Positions 55,700-64,000 of a stretch of 64,000 bases of DNA are shown piece after piece. A program made the position numbers and the translations under genes. Position 1 is the first letter of the stretch. Each line of letters begins with the position of its first letter. This DNA is from Euphorbia lathyris. Taxonomy: Eukaryota > Streptophyta > Magnoliopsida > Malpighiales > Euphorbiaceae. The stretch lies in the NCBI RefSeq assembly GCF_963576675.1, contig NC_088911.1:73623256-73687255 (forward strand), given 5' to 3'. The notes below the pieces were generated by a model. The model was not told the origin of the DNA and did no database searches. It saw only the letters and a program-made list of their open reading frames with translations.

Positions 55700-58600
55700 A
55701 TGACTAAAACCAATCTGCAAAATATACTTACCGATAACAAGTTGAACGGTTCAAACTTCACCGACTGGTATCGCAACCTCAAAATCGTTTTGAAGTTCGA
55801 TAAGGTAGGGTATGTACTTGATACACCGATACCCCCTAACCTGGCTGATGATGCTCCCATCGAAGAGATCGATGCTTACCAAAAGCACAAGGCTGATGAC
55901 GATCATGCGGGATGCATCATACTTGCATCGATGACACCGGAATTGCAAAGGCAACATGAGGAAATGGATGCATATTCCATCATCATGCACCTGAAGGAGT
56001 TGTTTGGGAAACAGACTAGGTGCAAACGCTACGAGATATCAAAATGGTTATATCATTGCAGGATGCAAGAGGGTACACCTGTGATGACACATTGTGTCAA
56101 GATGATTGGCTATATTACCAAGCTTTCTAATATTGGATTCGCGATGGATAACGAACTAAGTGTGGACTTAATTCTTCAATCCCTCCCAGAGAGTTATTCA
56201 CAGTTCATCATGAACTACCAGATGAATGACTTGCAAACCTCTCTTGAAGAGCTTGCAAACATGCTCAAGATAGTTGAGCCTAATATGAAGAAAGACAAGG
56301 CAATACCGGCTCTTGTCATAGAGGGATCAAAGAAGAGGAAAAGGAATTTTCCCAATCCTAAACATTCCAAGAAAGGCAAGAGGGCCATGCCCACTAGAGC
56401 TAAGGGAAAGGAAGTGAAGAAGCCCAAAGGAGAGTGCCACTTCTGTGGTAAAGACGGGCATTGGAGAAGGAATTGCAAGGAGTACCTAGCATCCCTCAAT
56501 AAGGGAAAAGACGGTGCTTCAACATCTGGTATGTTTTATATTGAAATAAATACAATTTCACAGTCTGAATCTTGGGTACTTGATACCAGATATGGATCTC
56601 ATATTTGTACGAATATGCAGGAACTAAATCGGACTAAGGAATTGAAGAAGGGAAGCGTAAACTTGCGAGTAGGAAATGGAGCAAGAGTTGCCGCCCTCGC
56701 TGTTAGAGATTATGCTTTGAGTTTGCCCTCTGGGCTTGTAATAGAATTAAGGAACTGTTTGTATGTTCCAGAAATGTCTAGAAACATTATTTCTATTAGC
56801 TGTCTTGTTGATGACGGTTTCATATTTCAATAAAGAACAAACATTGCGAGTTTTATAGAGATGGGATTTTCTATTTTTCAGGAATATCACAAAATGGGAT
56901 TTATGTGCTAGATGACAAAATTTCTGTATTCGCGATTGATACCAAAAAACATAAGCTAGATAATTCGACTTACTTGTGGCATTGTCGTTTAGGCCATATA
57001 AACAAAAGACGCATGCTTAAGCTACATCAAGATGGGCTTATAGATTCAATTGATTCTGAATCATTGGAAACATGTGAAGCCTGTTTAAAAGGTAAAATGA
57101 CAAAGACACCCTTTAACAATAAAGGTGAGCGTGTATCAGACACTCTAGGATTAATACATTCAGATGTATGCGGTCCTATGTCAGTCCAAGCAAGAGGAGG
57201 ATTCAGATACTTCATAAGCTTCATGGACGACCATACCAGATATGGTTATGTTTACTTGATGAAGCACAAGTCCGAAGCTTTTGAGAAATTCAAATGCTTC
57301 GAGAATGAAGTAGAAAATCAATTAGGAAAGAAAATAAAAATACTTCGATCCGATCGAGGTGGTGAATATCTTTCAGATGATTTCCTGAATTATCTAACTG
57401 AATGTGGGATATGCTCACAATGGACACCTCCTTATACACCACAACACAATGGTGTATCCGAGAGGAGGAACTGTACCTTACTAGATATGGTACGATCTAT
57501 GATGAGCATAGCATTATTTCCAAAGACATTCTGGGGCTATGCCTTAGAAACTACCCTCTTCACCCTAAATCGAGTACCAACTAAATCCGCTAGTTCCACA
57601 CCATATGAATTGTTTGTTGGTAGGAAACCCACATTTTCATGAGAGTATGGGGTTGTTCAGCATTTGTCAAACGCGTAGCGTCAGACAAACTAGATTCTAA
57701 TTCTGATAAATGTTTCTTCATTGGATACCCTAAGGAAACTATGGGGTATTACTTCTATCATTCAGATGATCAGAAAGTAATAGTATCCAAGCACACAACC
57801 TTCTTAGAGAAAGAGTTTCTCGAAGAAACAGAAAAGGGAAGCATGATTGAAATTGATGAAGTTCAAGAAGAAGAAACACCGACTGAAACAACAGAGGCGG
57901 TTGAGGAACCTGAAGCAGTCCCATTGGATGAGACTCAAGTGCCACCTACTCATAGATCACAAAGAGTTCGTGAACTCCCAGTTAGATATGGTTTTCTAGT
58001 GGGAGATGATGATGAGGTTCCCGTGTTAGACGACGAACCCAAAAACTACGAAGAGGCTCTAACCAGTCCAGATTCTAAAGCATGGCTCGAGGCCATGGAT
58101 TCTGAAATGGATTCAATGTACACCAACCAAGTGTGGACTTTGGTTGATCCACCCGAAGGGATAAAACCCATTAGGTGCAGGTGGATCTTCAAGAAGAAGA
58201 CTGACATGGATGGAAAGGTTAGTACCTACAAAGCTAGGTTAGTAGCGAAAGGATATCGTCAGAAACAAGGAATTGATTATGACGAAACTTTCTCTCATGT
58301 GGCTATGTCCAAATCAATCAGAATAATGCTCGCTATTGCCGCTCACTACGATTACGAGATTTGACAAATGGATGTGAAAACAGCTTTCCTAAACGGAAAC
58401 CTGCTTGAGGATGTATATATGATGCAGCCTGAAGGTTTCACGTCAAAGGATGCAAACAAGGTTTGCAAACTACAGAGATCCATTTATGGACTCAAGCAAT
58501 CATTGAGAAGCTGGAACAAGCGTTTTGACGAAACCATAAAACAGTTTGGTTTCGAACAAAATTGCGAAGAAGCTTGCATTTACAAGAAAGCAAGTGGGAG

Positions 58601-59603
58601 CTCAATTGCATTTCTCATATTATATGTGGACGATATATTACTAATGGGAAATGATATAGCTCTACTACAGTCGATGAAAGTATGGTTATCAGGTAACTTC
58701 TCCATGAAATACCTTGGTAAAGCAGCTTATATACTTGGTATAAAGATCTACAGAGATATATCAAGAAGACTGTTTGGTCTTTCACAGGCTACATACATTG
58801 AAAAGGTGCTAAAGCGGTTTAGCATGCTTGAATCGAAACGATGTAACTTACCCATGGTACATGGAGTAAAGTTAAGCAATCATCAATGTCCTAAAACCGA
58901 AGATGATAAGAAACGCGTGGCTGTAATCATGTACGCCAGCGCAATCGGTTCGATTATGTATGCTATGCTTTGCACTAGACCTGACGTAGCGTTAAGCATA
59001 ACGAGTCGTTATCAAGGTAATCCGGGAGTCGAGCATTGGAATGCCGTCAAGAACATTCTTAAGTACTTGAGAAGGACTAAAGACATGTTCCTAATGTACG
59101 GAGAAGGGGATCTGAAAATAGAAGGATTTTCAGATGCCAGTCATCTCACAGATGAGAACGATTTTAGATCCCAATCAGGATACCTGTTTATCTTGAATGG
59201 GGGCGCGGTCAGTTGGAAGAGTTCTAAGAAGGGAAGTGTAGCTTTTTCTACGACCGAGTCAGAGTACATCGCTGTTGCGGAAGCAGCAAAGGAAGCGGTT
59301 TGGATTAAGAAGTTCATTACAGAACTTGGTGTGGTGCCTGACATTGTAAATCCCATTACTCTGTACTGTGATAACAATGGAGCCATTGCACAAGCAAAGG
59401 AACCACGGTCTCATAATGCATCCAAGCATTACCTAAAGCGATACCACCTTGTAAGAGACATTGTTGCAAGAGGAGATGTGAGAATAGAAAGAGTACCTAC
59501 TGAGGACAACGTTGCAGATCCGTTGACAAAGCCCTTAGCCCAGAAAGTACATGATCGTCATCTAAGTTCTACTGGGATAAGTTGTAGAAACAATTGGCTT
59601 TAG
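55700..59603 (+). pseudogene. Copia gag-pol polyprotein with few lesions
   Basis: Gag opens MTKTNLQNILTDNKLNGSNF; knuckle CHFCGKDGHWRRNC near 56440. The protease active site reads LDTRYGSHIC (56582-56590 region), with Arg where Gly is expected. The integrase has LWHCRLGHINKRRM, the FMDDHTRYGYVY segment and TPPYTPQHNGVSERRN. RT has MDVKTAFLNGNL and YVDDILLMGND; RNase H has STTESEYIAVAEAAKEAVW. Lesions: a frameshift near 56815, a frameshift near 57640 and a TGG-to-TGA stop at 58362-58364. Otherwise about 1300 codons are well kept, which fits a recent insertion. Confidence 0.93.
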
Positions 59604-59617
59604 TCCAAGTGGGAGTA
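59603..59617 (+). other. Copia polypurine tract
   Basis: AGTCCAAGTGGGAGTA-type tract immediately before the right LTR. Confidence 0.8.
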
Positions 59618-61446
59618 TGTTGGGGTTTAGTGTCCTATAGACAATTGTTCTAGGATATAAACTTAATATAAATGAAATGTTCTTTATATCATTTGTTTTA
59701 ATAAGATATGGTTTCATAACTATATAAAGGCAACCTATTTTAAGAACTAAATAAGTCTAATAAAAGGAAATCTCTAAGTTTGTTTAAAGTGATTATAAAG
59801 TGTTCATACAAGCATGAAGTGAGACGAAACTTTATAATAAACTAATAAACTTAAAACCACCCCAAGTCAAGTAATATGTTTAGAAATAGGATTGACATAT
59901 CACTGCTGAGACTTGCATGTAACAATGTCTTCTGTTGAGACAGAGAGCTGATCTCACAAGCTTCAGATATGCAGATATCTGGACAGTTACATGGATCCGA
60001 TGAAAGGGAGTTCATTAGGATTGGGGACCCGACTTGAGATAACAGGATGGGTAGATTTATCCTTGTCACCTGTTCATCTCATTGGTATTAATAGGTATAA
60101 GTAATCCTAAGACTCAAAGGAATGTTAATTAGTGATTCTGGATTATGGAATGTGATGCTTTGATCCTGTTGTAACACGGTCCATAACAGAGATGACTCTG
60201 GGGTGTGAACGGCATGCGTTGGGTATCACAGGAAGTAATTGCAGGATAGTTATACATTGGATTGAGCATTTGTCACTCCTGATAAATGGGAGATACGTCC
60301 AAGGATCGCTTGTGGAAGACTTGACTCTAAATCCTTGCAAGGTGATAGCTTAAGACTTGAAATGCAGATTTCACTTAACCTATCTAATTGGAGTTAACTC
60401 GGCCTGTACAAGTAAAACGAACGTCTCGCTATATGTGACTTGACATTATCCATAGTCATAAGATTCTGTTCAAGGATGTAGTTGATAAAGGATCGAATTA
60501 TACTGTAACTAATACGGAAAGGTCAACGACAGAATCAACTTGTCTTCTTATAGCTCTGGGGGAATGTTTCGGATCTGCCAATCACATTTCGCGTACTTAT
60601 TCCGTTATGCAAAGATTAAATATAATTCTGAGAAAATTAATTTAATGGTTGCATACGGCTAGAAGCAATAAGAACCTAATGGGTCACACATAAGACTTGG
60701 AGCCCAAAAGAGAAACAGATGTTAATTAATTGATGGAAGCCCAACTGAGTCCACTAAGGCCCAGTACATAGGAGGGCGATTTTATGTATATAAAATACAT
60801 AAATAATTAATTTGATTTTAACAATTCTAATTAGATTATGATTGTGAATTAAATTAATTAAAGGATAAATAAGTTAGGAGGTTTAATGAGATTAAATTGC
60901 TTCTATTATTATCCTGTCAAGTTATTATTATTATCTTTATATTTAGATATAATTATAGATAATAACTAATAAGAATTTTATTCCGAATTAAATTCTTATT
61001 CAGTAACCTAATTCTATCTAACTAGGGTTTAGATACAAGAGAGGATATATACCCCCCTTACATGAGAATTTCGGCCAACCCTAGCTAACCGAAGAGAGAG
61101 AATTTCGACACCTCCAGTTGAGGATGAAATAATCCACCGCTTCCTCCCGTTTCAATTGATTATTAATCTCTTTCTCTTATCCTTGATCTTGTGTTGATTT
61201 ATTAGAGGCAATCTACTTTGGTTGCTTTTATACGGTTGAGTTCTAATCATATTTTGAATTGTGTTTTTGTCTTGTGCTCGGGAACTCGGAGTAAGAGTTG
61301 TGGGCACTACGAACGGTAGATAGATCTTCAAAAGGTATTTCCTTCTATCCCTCTTTATATGAAATAACGATTAACGGATCTTGGTTAATGGAAAAAGGTT
61401 AAAATTTTTATATTCCCGCTGCCAAATGTTAGCCTATTTTCCTTCA
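59618..61446 (+). repeat. Copia 3' LTR
   Basis: Starts TGTTGGGG and ends CCTTCA; 1829 bp, nearly identical to the 5' LTR. Confidence 0.93.
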
Positions 61447-61451
61447 CTATT

Positions 61452-62884
61452 TATAGTCCTTAATTAATTGAATCCTAATTCAATTAGGTTTAGTTAATTA
61501 GAATCCTAACTAGCTTAGATTTTCTAATTAGATAATAATATGTATTTATCAAATATTATCCATATCAAATATAATATATATTTAATAAATATTATCCTAA
61601 TCCCATTAGAATAATTAATTAGGTTAGGATAATTATATAGATGTATAATCAAATTATATTATCTAATTAACATTATCCTTTTTAATTGATTTAACCAGAA
61701 TATAATCTAATTATATTTATCTAAATAAATCAACTATAACCCTAATGAATACACTACAAATTTCGGCTTCCTATAGTCTCTCTCCATTAAATTACTATTC
61801 CATCTTCCGGTCTTACTTCATGTGTGACCTGTTAGGTTCTTACCGAAGCTAGCTGTATATGTTTATTTAAATTAATTCTACTAGATTAATTTAATCCTAA
61901 ACATATAACGGAATAAGTGCGCAGACTATTTTATCAGAAACGTCTCATTCCCCTATAGTGATAAGAAGTCATGTTGATTCTGACCTTTACCTTTCAGTAT
62001 TAAGTCTAGTATAATTCAATCCTTCATCACATCCTTAGACGAATCTTGTAACTATGGAATATGTCAAGTTACATATATCGATACGTCTGTTTTACTTATT
62101 CAGGTAGAATTAACTCTAAATAGATAGGTTAAGTGAAATCTCCATTTCTACTCTTAACCCTATCACCCTTGCAAGGGTTTCAGTTAATTCTTCCACAAGA
62201 GGCCCATGGATATATCTCCTATCTATTAGGAGTGACGAATGCTCAATCTAACATTAACTATCTTGCAATTGCTTTATGTGATACCCAACCCTGCTCTCAC
62301 ACACCTTAGGGCCTCCCTATAGCGGATCGTTCTCACATAGAATCAAAGCATCACACTTCATAATCCAGAATCATTAATTAATATTTATTTGAGTCTGAGA
62401 ATTACTTGTACCTACTAATATCATTTGAGATGAAACAGGTGACACTAGATAAATCCATACATCCTGTTATCTCAAGTCGAGTCCCCAATCCTAATGAACC
62501 CCTTCACCGGATCCATGTAATTGTCTAGATATCTCCATATCTAAAGCTTATGAGATCGGCTCTCTGTTCACAACAGAAGACATTGTTACGTGCAAGTCTC
62601 AACAACAATACATTAATCCCATAAACACATTACTTGACTTGGGGTCGTTTTAAGTTTATTGGTTTATTATAAAGTTTAGTCTCACTTCATGCTTGTATGA
62701 ACACTTTATGATCACTTAAATAAACTTGGGATTTCTTTTATTTAACTTAATTAGTTCTGATAAAAGATTAATGCCTTTATATAGTTTAATTTACTATATC
62801 TTATAAAACAAACGATAATGAACAATTCATTCACAAATAGTTTATATCCTACAACAATTTTCTATAGGACACTAAACCCCAACA
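61452..62884 (-). repeat. solo LTR, 5' portion (split by the Copia insertion)
   Basis: On the minus strand begins at 62884 with TGTTGGGGTTTAGTGTCC, the same start as the Copia LTRs, but diverged along its length. The flanks ATAGT (51628-51632) and ATAAT (62885-62889) fit an old 5-bp duplication with one change, as for a solo LTR. Confidence 0.8.
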
Positions 62885-63261
62885 ATAATGACTACTTCCG
62901 ACTATTTAGATAGAAGGCTCTAAGTTGTCTCAACTTTCCTTTTAAATTACACTTAATCTGTTTCATACACATGTAGTGTATGTCATCATCTTGCATCATG
63001 ATGAAACTTCTTTCATATCTTTTGTAAGGTGGCTTCTGTTATTAAACATGCTCTTGAATTGTTCAAAAACAACCTCATCCTTCTATTTGCCACCATGTGA
63101 CAAAATAAGGGTAAACGCTCGTGTGAGTGAGCTTATTTTCTGTCTGACATGAATTATATCATATAACAGCGAACATTAACAAAAAAATAACTGCACTCGT
63201 GTATTGTAAAAATTCACGAGACCTTTATTAATAACTCATGTTCACAAAAATACATGAAAAG
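62885..63261. other. spacer, nothing recognised
   Basis: Probably the 3' non-coding part of the Copia relic to the right, but no purine tract or LTR end is clear. Confidence 0.3.
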
Positions 63262-64000
63262 TAGAATTATGTTTAGATCTTACGCAATCCTTGGGATCTA
63301 ACATGTTTTGTATAAACATCTCCTTTGACAGGTTTCATAGGATCCACAACCATGTCATGAGGGGACATACTTCATACTAACTTCTTTGCGCGCAATTAAG
63401 TCCATGAAAAAGTGGTACTCAATCTCTATATGCTTTGACTTGATATGGTATCTCTGATCCTTATTGAAAGCAATAGCAGATTGACTATCGTTATTAACTA
63501 CAACCAGAGTATTAAAGGTAGTAACATTTAAATGGTTTAGGAACCTATTCAACCAAACTGCCTCTTATACTACCGATGAGTACGATACGTACTCGACTTC
63601 CATGGTGGATAAAGCTACACACGTCTATTTTTTGCTACTCCATGAAATGAAACCATTCCCAAGCAAGAATACATAGCCTGATGTGGACTTCCTTTTGTCC
63701 AAATCTCATGCCTAATCAACATTTGTGTATCCTCTTATATTGAAATCTTTGCCTTGATAGCATAAAGAATAGTTTGAAGATACTTTAAGATATCTCAATA
63801 TCCTTTTAACAGCTGCCCAATGTGCTTATCCTGGATTAGATTGATATCTACTTAAAAACCCAATGACATGATAGTTATCAGGTCTTGTACACAACATAAT
63901 ATAGATTAGACTGCCAATAACGTAAGGAATTTTTTTCATTCTTTCTTTTTCTTCTTGTGTTTGTGGACACATATTGGTACTGTAGGTGATGTACATGTCC
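63262..64000 (-). pseudogene. Copia RT/RNase H relic, continues past the window
   Basis: The minus strand reads YVIGSLIYIMLCTRPD near 63890, SRYQSNPG and AHWAAVKRILRYLK, then KRKSTSGYVFLLGNG, CVALSTMEVEYVSYSS and NNDSQSAIAFNKDQRYHIKS with HIEIEYHFFMDLIARKEVSM. This is the end of Copia RT and RNase H. Stops (for example after SNPG and TNVD) break it. A different family from the Copia at 52024-61446. Confidence 0.85.

Larger units (their letters stand above)
52024..61446 (+). mobile_element. near-complete Copia element, 9.4 kb, recently inserted
   Basis: LTRs 52024-53858 and 59618-61446 are almost identical. Exact 5-bp target duplication CTATT at 52019-52023 and 61447-61451. It has a primer site at 53860, a 1.8 kb leader, gag-pol 55700-59603 and purine tract AAGTGGGAGTA before the right LTR. 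Large LTRs and the domain order gag-PR-INT-RT-RH fit the Tork/Angela part of Copia (family assignment tentative). Coding is disabled by two frameshifts and one nonsense codon. Confidence 0.95.

Overview
This is a window of eudicot plant nuclear DNA: AT-rich, intron-containing, and dominated by transposable elements. Only two host genes can be built from the sequence. The first is a CDK-like Ser/Thr kinase of the N-myristoylated At1g54610/IBS1 type (+ strand, 10668-16142, six exons, about 630 aa). The second is the mitochondrial inner membrane protease subunit 1 (IMP1; - strand, 47803 down to 36322, three exons found, last exon not certain). One more possible exon of an unknown gene lies at about 16292-16490 on the - strand. 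The species cannot be named from the sequence alone.

Layout. 1-4274: decayed Athila-type Gypsy pieces (gag, tRNA-Asp-type primer site, 1.6 kb LTR) and a fragment of a plant transposon ORF. 4380-5005: eroded Copia tail. 5054-7939: non-autonomous Helitron with both termini visible and a SINE-like insert. 8520-9780: LINE relic that lost nearly all of ORF2. 10668-16142: kinase gene, whose 3.3 kb third intron holds a long foldback element and a hAT-like element with another foldback inside it. 17335-18640: LINE tail and a plant-mobile-domain relic. 19425-22133: 5'-truncated L1 with a 17-bp target duplication. 22422-27839: pieces of Gypsy, Copia and a Pack-MULE-like element with an 8-bp duplication. 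28130-34967: an LTR element carrying fragments of host genes. 36322-47803: IMP1, with a 10.9 kb intron holding a 9 kb chromovirus that itself carries a MITE, an RTE LINE and a TRIM. 48060-51483: retroposon-like and LTR relics. 51633-62884: a solo LTR split by a 9.4 kb Copia element of the same family in opposite orientation. 62885-64000: another Copia relic.

The most unusual object is the LTR element at 28130-34967. It has two about 360-bp LTRs, an initiator-Met-type primer site and a polypurine tract, but I see no gag-pol. Its interior carries recognisable pieces of three unrelated host genes: an SR140/RRC1-type splicing factor RRM (in a 434-bp tandem duplication), the O-GlcNAc transferase SECRET AGENT TPR region, and dihydroxyacetone kinase. 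The last two lie in one uninterrupted 250-codon reading frame. An RTE LINE with a 17-bp target duplication later landed between the captured pieces.

Target-site duplications and empty-site comparisons give relative ages for many insertions. No autonomous element is fully intact: the youngest Copia (52024-61446) has two frameshifts, one nonsense codon and a changed protease active-site residue.
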